DNA of 15,000 nt. It comes from Nymphaea colorata. Lineage: Eukaryota; Streptophyta; Magnoliopsida; Nymphaeales; Nymphaeaceae. Under the pieces are notes generated by a model. The model did not search any database and was not told where the DNA came from. It was given only the letters and a program-made list of their open reading frames with translations. How positions within the stretch are numbered: position 1 is the stretch's first letter; each line of letters starts with the position of its first letter. A program made the position numbers and the translations under genes. The stretch is taken from NCBI RefSeq assembly GCF_008831285.2, contig NC_045140.1, forward strand, positions 29,149,728-29,164,727. Reading direction: 5' to 3'. This document shows, piece after piece, positions 1 to 7,375 of this stretch.

Positions 1-880
1 CCCGGCTCAAAATACCCTAGGTAGCGGTACAAGTAGGGGAAACCCAAAACTAACTAAGATTGACCTACTACAATTGACTACGAAGGTGGTGAAGCTTTAC
101 AATTTGCGAGCGATACAAATATTTAAACCTCTCACAGCTCACTCACAAACCATACAAACCACACTAGCGGCCAAACCACGCCCTTAATCCAAGTAGGTAG
201 GTCGGCTCCTTGCGGTCGTGTCTCGGGCACAGTGCCCTCGAGGTACCACGGAAGGGAGCAAGGCCGAAGCCGGGCTAAATCAGGAAACAAAAGCAAACTA
301 AGATGCTTCCTAGATGCAAAAGCAAAAACTACCACCCCGATAGCTACAAGGGGGAGAAGAACACGATACCAGCCAAGGGTATTCCTTGGCGCAGCCGGAT
401 TCGGACCACGGGGTGAGAACCAGTCCCCGGGTATTGCAGCTCACGGTTCACGGATGTCGGCTGAGAAGGGCCTCCTCGAAGCGCCTACACTGATGACGAG
501 CGCCGATGAGGAAGGGCTTAGATTCGGCTTATCGCCGATGCCGCTGGCTAGGACGCCGCCTAGAGTGTCGAGGGGGGCTGCTGCCGGGAAGCGACAGCGC
601 CTACCTGCCTTCGTCAGAAGGTGGTTCGACCACACGCGCCGTGCGATGCCGACGGAGTGAAGGTGGCCGAGGAAGGGGGCCGGGTGTAACCGGCCAAGCC
701 TAGACCTAACTAAGGCTGGGGTTGGTTTGGTTCGGCAGGGCTCTATAGGTAGGCTGGCTTAGTCAAGATAGGCTAGGGTTGGGGTAGGCTAGAGGGATCT
801 TGTGGGTTTAGGAGGGAAAGTAGGTAGCCTAACTACGAGGTGAGTCTAGTCGGGCTGGTCTGGGTCGAGCCTAGGCTCAA

Positions 881-1047
881 GGTCAATGGTCACTGTTGAC
901 CAAATGCGGGTAGAGGTTGACTAAATAGGAGGTTGACTGATGGACCGAGCTTAGTAGGTCCGGGTCAAGTAGGTCAAGAGGAGTCACTCGAGGTAGGCTC
1001 GAGTCAACTAGGCTAGCTTAGAAAGGAGGTGAGCTAGGTGGGGTCAA
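881..1047. promoter_or_regulatory. W-box cluster, LTR-A
   Basis: Eight TTGAC(C/T) cores, the WRKY-factor W-box, occur in 167 bases. On plus they lie at 896-901, 917-922 and 933-938. On minus they lie at 881-886, 963-968, 972-977, 1002-1007 and 1042-1047. The two at 881 and 896 form an inverted pair. Such density suggests a stress- or defence-type enhancer, though local short-repeat expansion could also produce it. Confidence 0.45.
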
Positions 1048-1198
1048 TGTTTCCTACTTTAGTCTAAGGCAAGTGGGGAGGTGGCGGCTTAGGACCAGTC
1101 CAGAAGGAGTGGGTTGCTTAGGTAGGTGGCGGCACAAGAGGGAACCTAGCTAGGTGGGATGGGACTTGGCTGGTCGTGCCAAGTGGATGTGCCGGATC

Positions 1199-1214
1199 CT
1201 TGCCACGTGGCAAG
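1199..1214. promoter_or_regulatory. 16-bp perfect palindrome with G-box, LTR-A
   Basis: CTTGCCACGTGGCAAG is a perfect palindrome centred on the G-box core CACGTG (1204-1209), a bZIP and bHLH factor site in plants. Two further CACGTG cores follow at 1437-1442 and 1714-1719, each in the context GACACGTGGA. Confidence 0.5.
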
Positions 1215-1631
1215 ATGAGGGGAGCAAGACAGAGAGAGCTAGAAAAGGGCTAGCTATTAGGGAAAGATTTGAACTCTTTCCTAACTGATAGGGAGGAGCT
1301 CGACAAAGGAGGAGAGGGAGATTTACGGCTGAGAAGAATAAGGAAGATCGGCTAGGTGGCAATGATCTTTCCTAAACGATAGGAGATGGAATCGGGAAGG
1401 TAGGGAAGGAGATCTCACAAGGAGCCACCGGCTGGACACGTGGAAGAATGCGGGACCAAGATGGTGAGGTGGCTGATGGGCTGGCTGATGGGGTGGAAAA
1501 GGGCTAGGGAGATAGCGACACTTGGCGAGATGGAGGGCTGTGATGAAAAACGGATTAGGGTTGACGATTTCTAAAGAGACAAAATAGGGAAGGAGATTCG
1601 GCTGCTAGGGATCCTTCCTAAAAGGTTGGGG

Positions 1632-1656
1632 CTCGAGATCCTAGACTGATCTCGAG
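1632..1656. repeat. Perfect 9-bp inverted repeat, LTR-A
   Basis: CTCGAGATC and GATCTCGAG flank a 7-base loop CTAGACT. The same structure occurs in LTR-B and LTR-C. Confidence 0.55.
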
Positions 1657-1823
1657 TGGGACAGGTGTAGGCTGACTAGGACTTGACTTGGGGGAAAGTA
1701 GCTAGGATGCTGACACGTGGACAGATGGAGGGACGTAGGCCAAGGTGGGGAATTAGGGTTGAAGGGCGAAAAGTGTACCGAAAAGGAAACAAGGGGGACG
1801 CGGCCAGGGCTCTTCAGGCAGCC

Positions 1824-2395
1824 CTGTTTCCGGCGGACTTTTACCGGCCAAATGAAGTCCGATCACTGCGATTTTTGGATATGTTGGAACTGGGATCGAG
1901 ACGATTCCGACGGTATCAAGAACGCCTTCAAACTCCCGACGGATCGCCGGGAAATGGCCGTTGAACAGGCCGGTCTGCTGCTGTCCGCTGCAGAACGACG
2001 GCAGCGACACAGAACTGTTTCGCCACCGATTTCGATACCCAAATGATCTCGGATCTTAATGAAATTTTAACAGAAGATATCTGACCTTAAGACGATTCTA
2101 ACGGCGTATTGTACGCATTGAAACTCCCAGGGAATCTACAGATCCAGATCAAAGAACAGCAACCTGTTTCTGGAAATGACAGAATCGCGGCCGCGGAAGG
2201 TGTTCTGTTCCTGCTCCGATTTGACCGACCAAACGATCTCCAATCACCACCAGATTTGGGTATGTTGTAGAGGACGTCAAGACGATTCCAACGGTATATA
2301 GATCGTCCTCTAACTCTCGGTAAATCTTCAGATATGGCTGTTTTAACAGGCGGCTGTTTCTGAACTTCCGCCTGCCGCGCGCGACCGAGAACGTG
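1824..2395. repeat. Three degenerate ~190-bp tandem repeats, LTR-A
   Basis: Three diverged units start near 1824, 2015 and 2205. The clearest shared landmark is AGACGATTC followed by a variable base or two and ACGG, at 1899, 2090 and 2280 (spacings 191 and 190). Other shared landmarks are CTGTTTC/CTGTTCC at the unit starts and AACTC-CGG/AACTCCCAGG about 30 bases after the anchor. The divergence between units is far greater than between LTR copies, so the triplication predates the array. Confidence 0.65.
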
Positions 2396-2478
2396 AGAGA
2401 TCCGACGGCGGGAAACTTGCTTCGTTCTTCCTCTTCACCGTCCGAACTTCTTCAAGAGTGGCTTTGAAAGCCGTCGAT

Positions 2479-2502
2479 ATTGAAGACGTTGCCGTCTTCA
2501 AT
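2479..2502. repeat. Perfect 10-bp hairpin, LTR-A
   Basis: ATTGAAGACG and CGTCTTCAAT form a perfect 10-bp stem around a 4-base loop TTGC. It lies just after the 190-bp repeat block. It is conserved at 8638-8661 and 14803-14826. It is not followed by a T run and nothing suggests a terminator. Confidence 0.6.
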
Positions 2503-2834
2503 CTTCCCAGCGTAAGATCGGCCTCTCAACTTCTGTGTGGGTGAGAAGAAGGCACCAGAACTTACTTGTATCTTTGCACGAAGGGGGAATAAACCGTGGA
2601 CAAAGGAGGGACCGTCGCCGTTGGGGAAGATCCGCCTAAGCCGTGCACCTTATGCCTGTGTCTCCAAGGACTGCGGCTCTTCAAGGTGTGTTGTGGATGA
2701 GGAGGCGCCGTGGAGGTAGAGGACGCGAGGTGGGAGAAGACACCAACTCTCGGCTAGAGCATGGTGGGAGACGAGAAGGGAGATGCCTCGAGAGAGGAGA
2801 GAGATGAAAAACGCCCAAATGGCCACTTTACTCA

Positions 2835-2937
2835 AAATTTCTTCAATCTACAAGATCCAAAAACTTATATACATTCCTAGTGTGAGCCGGGTCTACAATC
2901 CAAATCCGGCTCTCTACCCAGACCCAAGTACTATTGG
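2835..2937 (-). promoter_or_regulatory. Upstream candidate LTR promoter (CCAAT + TATA), LTR-A
   Basis: The minus strand carries TATATAA (2865-2871) with CCAAT (2933-2937) about 65 bases upstream, a classic plant core-promoter spacing. Transcription would start around 2835-2840. If used for the genomic RNA, more than 2.7 kb of LTR would be transcribed before the primer-binding site, which is unusual, so it may drive a separate transcript. Confidence 0.4.
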
Positions 2938-3377
2938 TGCAAGGCACAACCCGCCTTGCTAGGTCCCTACTTCGAAACTCAATGCTAACATGAATTTAAA
3001 GTGCATAAAGCTAAAACCGGGCCTAACACCCAATACGAAAAGCAAATGAAAAGTCCCTGAGCCTTGCGAGCCCAGGGCGGGGACCTCGTGCAGGTAACCG
3101 CCTGCACTTCGGGTTAGGGTCAAGGGCTTGGTCTCAACTCCGCCCAAGTCTTGTCTCCTCCTTTTGGACCGTAGCTGCTCCTCCCTCTCCGCCCACTGCA
3201 GCCGTAAACGAGTTGCTCATAAGGTCGACATAGGTCAAACCCAAACCGTGCCACGGTTTAGCCTCACAAGTTCACAAGGGTGTAGGCTCGATAGGTGGTA
3301 ATCGACAAGCCCAGCTACACCCTACGCCACTAGTTAGGCTTGCACAGGGTCCTTCGGCCATGCTGCCCGCTGGCCGC

Positions 3378-3402
3378 ATACATGCCCAATTTTGGCATGT
3401 AT
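3378..3402. repeat. 9-bp hairpin at the LTR terminus
   Basis: ATACATGCC and GGCATGTAT form a 9-bp stem around a 7-base loop, ending two bases inside the LTR-A edge. The equivalent in LTR-B lies next to 9563. The hairpin overlaps the terminal bases an integrase would recognise. Confidence 0.55.
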
Positions 3403-3404
3403 CA

Positions 3405-3419
3405 GATCCACCCTCCTTA
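3405..3419 (-). other. Polypurine tract, unit 1
   Basis: The minus strand reads TAAGGAGGGTGGATC directly before the LTR start TGATAC. It is purine-rich but interrupted by single pyrimidines, so it is a plausible rather than perfect plus-strand primer tract. It is supported by its place next to the terminal TGATA that mirrors the other LTR end. An 8-bp hairpin (3423-3442) sits three bases upstream in sense. Confidence 0.6.
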
Positions 3420-3422
3420 CAT

Positions 3423-3442
3423 CGAGCTTGACCCCAAGCTCG
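3423..3442 (-). repeat. 8-bp hairpin next to the polypurine tract
   Basis: CGAGCTTG and CAAGCTCG pair around a 4-base loop, three bases from the polypurine tract. The unit-2 copy is at 9582-9601. It lies downstream of ORF B in unit 1 and inside the long frame in unit 2. Confidence 0.5.
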
Positions 3443-3444
3443 TC

Positions 3445-3828
3445 TCATGTTGTCATCATGGTGATCTGCACCACTCCCATCAACTTACCCACGTACTTAG
3501 TATGAGGTCCGTAATCTCTAGGTAAGTGCTCTAGGGAATTCTTCGGAAGAGAGAACCTTTGCCTCGGTTTTCTCATGTAAACCCATAAGAGGGTTCCCGC
3601 TTCCTTGCCCCTATCAGATGCTCGACCATCTGACTGTCGTCTTGGACCATAGTCCCGTGGTAAGAGGCCAAGTAGTGACCTTTGCTGCCCAAGAACATGC
3701 TCGGGCTCTTGCGGGTTCTCCAACACATCACGCGGTTTGCCTCTGTCATGGGCCTGCCATATACGTCCTATTCTTGGGATCCCATATTGTCCCACAAGGG
3801 ATACTGGCTGGCCTATATTAGTTTCCAC
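3445..3828 (-). CDS. ORF B, 127-codon unrecognised frame (unit 1)
   Basis: This is an open frame on the same strand, just downstream of the FHA-like gene. Its first ATG (3828) overlaps the upstream TAG (3813-3815) by 16 bases. I do not recognise the family. The frame contains LPRDYGP twice, around 3665-3645 and 3522-3502, with almost every codon changed synonymously, which argues that this frame has been read as protein. It is basic overall. In unit 2 the same residues form positions ~474-596 of the fused 658-codon frame. Expression in unit 1 would need reinitiation or frameshifting at the overlap. The stop at 3445 lies 26 bases before the polypurine tract. It could be a remnant of a retroelement polyprotein C-terminus. 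Confidence 0.4.
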   Translation of the reverse strand: METNIGQPVSLVGQYGIPRIGRIWQAHDRGKPRDVLENPQEPEHVLGQQRSLLGLLPRDYGPRRQSDGRASDRGKEAGTLLWVYMRKPRQRFSLPKNSLEHLPRDYGPHTKYVGKLMGVVQITMMTT

Positions 3829-5245
3829 GTCCAGCCATGCTTCGGCTGCGCCACTAACTCTTGAATCATGCGCAAGGGGGAATGACTAGATCCGAGAGTT
3901 AAGGTCTCTAGTGGACTGGGTGATTCTCCCAACTTGGTCACACAATCCTCTAGATCTGAGCAAATGGATCTCTTCCAAGGCGTGGGAAGGAGATCGACTT
4001 TTCCATTATGGCCTGGACCTTCTTTGGCAAGCTCTTCATGAGCATCGTATATTCTTCTTTCTTTTTGACAAAGCTCATGGGTGGCTGTCCTCTGTAGGTT
4101 GCTCCTCACATCTTCCTTATCATTACCACCCTCCTTAGGCTTTGCCTTACCCTTAGGAGTGAGGGGCTGTGGTGGTAATGTAGCACTCGAAGCACATTCA
4201 ACTTGTGTGGAAGGCACAAGTTGCTTGTCCTCTTCGTCGAGCAGTCCTGTGACATGATTTTTAGGGACTGCGCAAGAGGACTCGGGTATCCAATCTTCGC
4301 TGAGGACTGTAAGAGGCTCTTTAGCATAGCCATGGGTGGTGCCGAGCTTGAGCTCGTCTCGTAGCTGGCCTCGTATCGCTTCTATGTCATCGTCAGGCCT
4401 GATGCTCTCGAGAGATGTGGGCATGTTTTCAGCTAACTCCTGCCATTCAAGCCCCATGTAGACTCGGCTATTCCCTTTGGTGCTTTCCGACTCGCTAGGG
4501 GAGACCAAGATTCTCTTAGTTTTCGGTCTCTGGATTTTAATTCTAAGAATTCGGTACCCCTTCTTAGATTTCTTGGCCGGCTGGACTGCGCTAATTTTCT
4601 GTGAAGCTCGTAGGTCCTCCTTGGACAGTAAGACCACTTGTTCGGAACCCAAACCTTGTGAGTTTGCCCCATGGTTGGTTGTTGGTCTTTGCTCGTATCA
4701 CTTGGCGCTGTCTCATTTTCGTTCGACTCTTCGCATTTTAACCTTTCTCTTATCAGGTCGATCTTTTCAAGCACCTTTTGCGCCATTTCATCCCATGTAG
4801 GAGGTCTTGGGCTTTGGGCATTCGGCCCATAATGCTCCTCATAGGATTCCGTTCGCTTCTTCGCATAAGGAGAGGGTCTTTCCTCCAGCACAAAGCAACG
4901 GTTCATGAGCCCAACTTGGATAGTTTCCCCAAGATAGATTCGCTCCCAAGTTCGAGGTCTCACCTTGTGTCCAGCCACAATCAATCTACCCGTGTAGGTG
5001 GTATTGGCTATCCATAGCGCCGGGGTGACTTTATCTATGGCCAACTCGAAATGGCGTCCTTGTACGCTAGGGTGTCGGAACCACAAATCACACTCGGGAT
5101 TACTACCGGCCTTGATATACACCCATCTTGGACCTTGGTCCATCTCATCGCCTCTTAGCAATAGGGTGTCCTCCATGAATTCCCCGTTCAGGTAGGTGCT
5201 TAGAAGTATATCCATTTCGTCAAGACGGGCACCTATATCCGCCAT
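3813..5245 (-). pseudogene. FHA-like gene of unit 1, frameshifted
   Basis: This is the unit-1 copy of the FHA-like gene. The first frame (5245-4433) keeps the FHA-like region (about 5128-4886). It is lost near residue 198, where unit 2 has one extra G (10811) that is missing here around 4649-4651. The correct continuation is open in another frame down to TAG at 3813, ending ...HGWTWKLI. Without that single base difference the two frames would make one protein of about 478 residues, close to what unit 2 encodes before its own indel near 10041. The lesion may be real decay or a homopolymer-type sequencing error. Unit 1 ends the FHA-like protein at 3813, whereas unit 2 reads on into ORF B. Which state is ancestral cannot be decided from two copies. 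Confidence 0.6.
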
Positions 5246-6027
5246 CTACTCTACTAAAGCAACTGCAAAAGCACACTGATGCTGGAATAAGAACTGACTA
5301 ACTTCTCCTATGGAAATCACTGCTGCACTGTCTAGGCTGCCCCCGGTGCCTTGTTGAAATCTGCCCCGTGTGGTCTAAGGAAGACGGAACCAGTCCGCCT
5401 GTCACCGCGCCCGCCTGGCGCCTCGGTGGCTAACTCTCGCTCTCAGCCGGGCCCAAGAGTGGGGCCTAAACTGTCGCGTCCGCCTGACGCCTCGACAGCG
5501 CACCTCGAGCTCAAGCACCTTAGTGTTGTGCGGTGTGCACAACCACAGTCTAGACCGTTTTTCAGGCAGTCAAAGACCGACACACAGAAACTCCAAATGG
5601 TGGAATTTTGCCTCCAAACTTGATCAGCACAAATTTGGGATAGTTATCTAACTACCCACCAATTTTCAGCTCGATTTGACCACAGGAAGCCTTCGAAACA
5701 ACGTAATTTTCCTGGCAGACTGTCACCAGGACAGGTTCTGTCCGCCCAGGCCTTCAGTCCAGTTCAGGGCCACTCTCTCAAATATTTCGGAAGAATCTCG
5801 TCAAGTGCCCTAAATAACTTTTGTAGATTATGTAATTACGAAGTTCCACACCAAATTTCAGTCAATTCCGAGGTCGTTTGCTATCCGAAACCGCCTGAAA
5901 ACTCCTGCTGGCTGTGACAGTCCAGAAAACAGAAACTGCTACAAACTGAAATTCTGCTACTCCTATTAACACCAGAAACACCGAAACCAGAAATCTGTCC
6001 CACACTTCACGACTGTACTCCAAGCTT
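5246..6027 (-). other. Untranslated leader, unit 1
   Basis: This stretch separates the primer-binding site from the ATG of the FHA-like gene. No supported gene is present on either strand. It contains the paired stem-loops at 5401-5498, a perfect 6-bp hairpin GGACAG/CTGTCC with a 3-base loop at 5729-5743, and an A/C-rich segment (plus strand) next to the primer-binding site at about 5900-6000. Its length resembles gag leaders of plant LTR elements that carry packaging signals. Confidence 0.6.
5401..5498 (-). promoter_or_regulatory. Paired covarying RNA stem-loops in leader, unit 1
   Basis: Two stem-loops lie at 5471-5498 and 5401-5430, 40 bases apart, within the leader between primer-binding site and gene. 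In sense the first has outer stem CTGTCG/CGACAG, a 3-base AGG bulge, inner stem CGTC/GACG and loop AGGCG. The second has outer stem CACCG/CGGTG, the same AGG bulge, inner stem CGCC/GGCG and the same AGGCG loop. Four base pairs differ between them, all by compensatory changes, while bulge and loop are identical. The location suits a packaging, dimerisation or translational signal. The function is inference. Confidence 0.55.
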
Positions 6028-6039
6028 GCTCTGATACCA
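6028..6039 (-). other. Primer-binding site (tRNA-iMet type), unit 1
   Basis: The minus strand reads TGGTATCAGAGC, complementary to the 3' end of plant initiator-methionine tRNA, the commonest primer of plant LTR retrotransposons. It is separated by two bases (6040-6041) from the LTR end at 6042. It fixes both the orientation (minus) and the 3' LTR boundary. Confidence 0.92.
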
Positions 6040-6109
6040 ATTGATAGGACCTAAATCCGAACCTCCGCCGGATGTCGATCCTCTCCCAAGATCTCTCGGA
6101 GGAGCCGTC

Positions 6110-6290
6110 GGACAACGCTAAAATCCAGTTATTTACAATAAAGAAAACCCGGCCGGACAGGACCCCGGCTCAAAATACCCTAGGTAGCGGTACAAGTAGG
6201 GGAAACCCAAAACTAACTAAGATTGACCTACTACAATTGACTACGAAGGTGGTGAAGCTTTACAATTTGCGAGCGATACAAATATTTAAA
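6110..6290 (-). promoter_or_regulatory. Downstream candidate promoter and poly(A) region, LTR-B
   Basis: In sense, a TATA-like TTTAAATA lies at 6283-6290, predicting a start near 6253, and a variant poly(A) signal AAATAA lies at 6129-6134. This would give a normal compact layout: a very long U3, then about 200 bases of R-U5 before the LTR end at 6042. It would place the W-boxes and G-boxes 0.75-1.6 kb upstream of the start. The TATA match is non-canonical. Equivalent TATA-like positions are 120-127 and 12445-12452. Confidence 0.35.
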
Positions 6291-7043
6291 CCTCTCACAG
6301 CTCACTCACAAACCATACAAACCACACTAGCGGCCAAACCACGCCCTTAATCCAAGTAGGTAGGTCGGCTCCTTGCGGTCGTGTCTCGGGCACAGTGCCC
6401 TCGAGGTACCACGGAAGGGAGCAAGGCCGAAGCCGGGCTAAATCAGGAAACAAAAGCAAACTAAGATGCTTCCTAGATGCAAAAGCAAAAACTACCACCC
6501 CGATAGCTACAAGGGGGAGAAGAACACGATACCAGCCAAGGGTATTCCTTGGCGCAGCCGGATTCGGACCACGGGGTGAGAACCAGTCCCCGGGTATTGC
6601 AGCTCACGGTTCACGGATGTCGGCTGAGAAGGGCCTCCTCGAAGCGCCTACACTGATGACGAGCGCCGATGAGGAAGGGCTTAGATTCGGCTTGTCGCCG
6701 ATGCCGCTGGCTAGGACGCCGCCTAGAGTGTCGAGGGGGGCTGCTGCCGGGAAGCGACAGCGCCTACCTGCCTTCGTCAGAAGGTGGTTCGACCACACGC
6801 GCCGTGCGATGCCGACGGAGTGAAGGTGGCCGAGGAAGGGGGCCGGGTGTAACCGGCCAAGCCTAGACCTAACTAAGGCTGGGGTTGGTTTGGTTCGGCA
6901 GGGCTCTATAGGTAGGCTGGCTTAGTCAAGATAGGCTAGGGTTGGGGTAGGCTAGAGGGATCTTGTGGGTTTAGGAGGGAAAGTAGGTAGCCTAACTACG
7001 AGGTGAGTCTAGTCGGGCTGGTCTGGGTCGAGCCTAGGCTCAA

Positions 7044-7210
7044 GGTCAATGGTCACTGTTGACCAAATGCGGGTAGAGGTTGACTAAATAGGAGGTTGAC
7101 TAATGGACCGAGCTTAGTAGGTCCGGGTCAAGTAGGTCAAGAGGAGTCACTCGAGGTAGGCTCGAGTCAACTAGGCTAGCTTAGAAAGGAGGTGAGCTAG
7201 GTGGGGTCAA
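7044..7210. promoter_or_regulatory. W-box cluster, LTR-B
   Basis: This is the counterpart of the LTR-A cluster with all eight cores retained. The nearby G-to-A change at 7102 lies outside the cores. Confidence 0.45.
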
Positions 7211-7359
7211 TGTTTCCTACTTTAGTCTAAGGCAAGTGGGGAGGTGGCGCTTAGGACCAGTCCAGAAGGAGTGGGTTGCTAGGTAGGTGGCGGCACAAGA
7301 GGGAACCTAGCTAGGTGGGATGGGACTTGGCTGGTCGTGCCAAGTGGATGTGCCGGATC

Positions 7360-7375
7360 CTTGCCACGTGGCAAG
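7360..7375. promoter_or_regulatory. 16-bp palindrome with G-box, LTR-B
   Basis: This copy is identical to the LTR-A palindrome. The base deleted from the G run just beyond it (compared with LTR-A) does not touch the palindrome. Confidence 0.5.

Larger units (their letters stand above)
690..1720. repeat. G-rich, TAGG-rich degenerate tract, LTR-A
   Basis: The plus strand is strongly enriched in G and in short variants of TAGGCTAGG and GGTAGG, with few C runs, for about 1 kb. Five GGG or GGGG tracts lie between 776 and 816. No protein-coding frame is convincing here. It looks like a decayed short-motif expansion that also hosts the W-boxes and G-boxes. Equivalent tracts occupy roughly 6853-7880 and 13015-14045. 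Confidence 0.45.
1..3404 (-). mobile_element. LTR-A, partial long terminal repeat
   Basis: This is the long terminal repeat of a minus-strand LTR element, truncated by the window edge. Base 1 corresponds to base 123 of the complete LTR-B. The right edge (sense 5' end) is placed at TATCA, 3400-3404, because it is the inverted partner of the TGATA at the other LTR end and is followed by a pyrimidine tract (a polypurine tract in sense). It differs from LTR-B and LTR-C at only about ten sites, for example A at 531 where both others have G, and an extra G near 1216-1220. It contains two candidate promoters, the W-box and G-box region and the 190-bp triplication. No convincing gene was found in it. 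Confidence 0.82.
3405..6041 (-). mobile_element. Internal region 1 of non-autonomous LTR element
   Basis: This lies between LTR-A and LTR-B. Reading in sense from right to left it holds the primer-binding site (6028-6039), a leader of about 780 bases, the frameshifted FHA-like gene (5245-3813), a second overlapping frame (3828-3445) and the polypurine tract (3405-3419). At 2637 bp it is far too short for a full gag-pol. No protease, reverse transcriptase, RNase H, integrase or chromodomain motif is visible in any frame. Mobilisation would therefore need proteins supplied in trans, which is an inference from these absences. Confidence 0.82.

Noticed and set aside
232-660. 142-codon plus-strand open frame in the LTR, repeated at 6395-6823 and 12557-12985
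   Set aside because: It lies antisense to the element in a GC-rich stretch where several frames are open on both strands, and it has low-complexity Arg/Ala/Pro composition with no domain. Conservation among array copies is uninformative because the whole unit is conserved.
1683-2046. Overlapping plus-strand frames of 93 and 109 codons and an antisense 85-codon frame
   Set aside because: They overlap each other and the degenerate 190-bp repeat block, whose units do not keep a common frame. They are best explained as chance open frames.
3146-3200. Pyrimidine-rich runs (TCTCCTCCTTTT, CTCCTCCCTCTCC) as alternative polypurine tracts
   Set aside because: Neither is directly preceded on the plus strand by a CA terminus that mirrors the TGATA end, so they fit the boundary less well than 3405-3419.
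3609-3617. CCCCTATCA as an alternative LTR terminus matching TGATAGG at the other end
   Set aside because: It would give a longer inverted match, but it has no adjacent polypurine tract and lies inside the ORF B frame between its two LPRDYGP motifs. The TATCA at 3400-3404 has both the inverted match and the tract.
5351-5623. 90-codon plus-strand frame over the leader
   Set aside because: It covers the GC-rich hairpin region, its start differs between units because of an indel (near 5370/11533), and there is no recognisable domain.
6028-6039. Possible tRNA gene fragment
   Set aside because: Only the 12-base primer-binding complement is present. No cloverleaf or box A/B sequence surrounds it.
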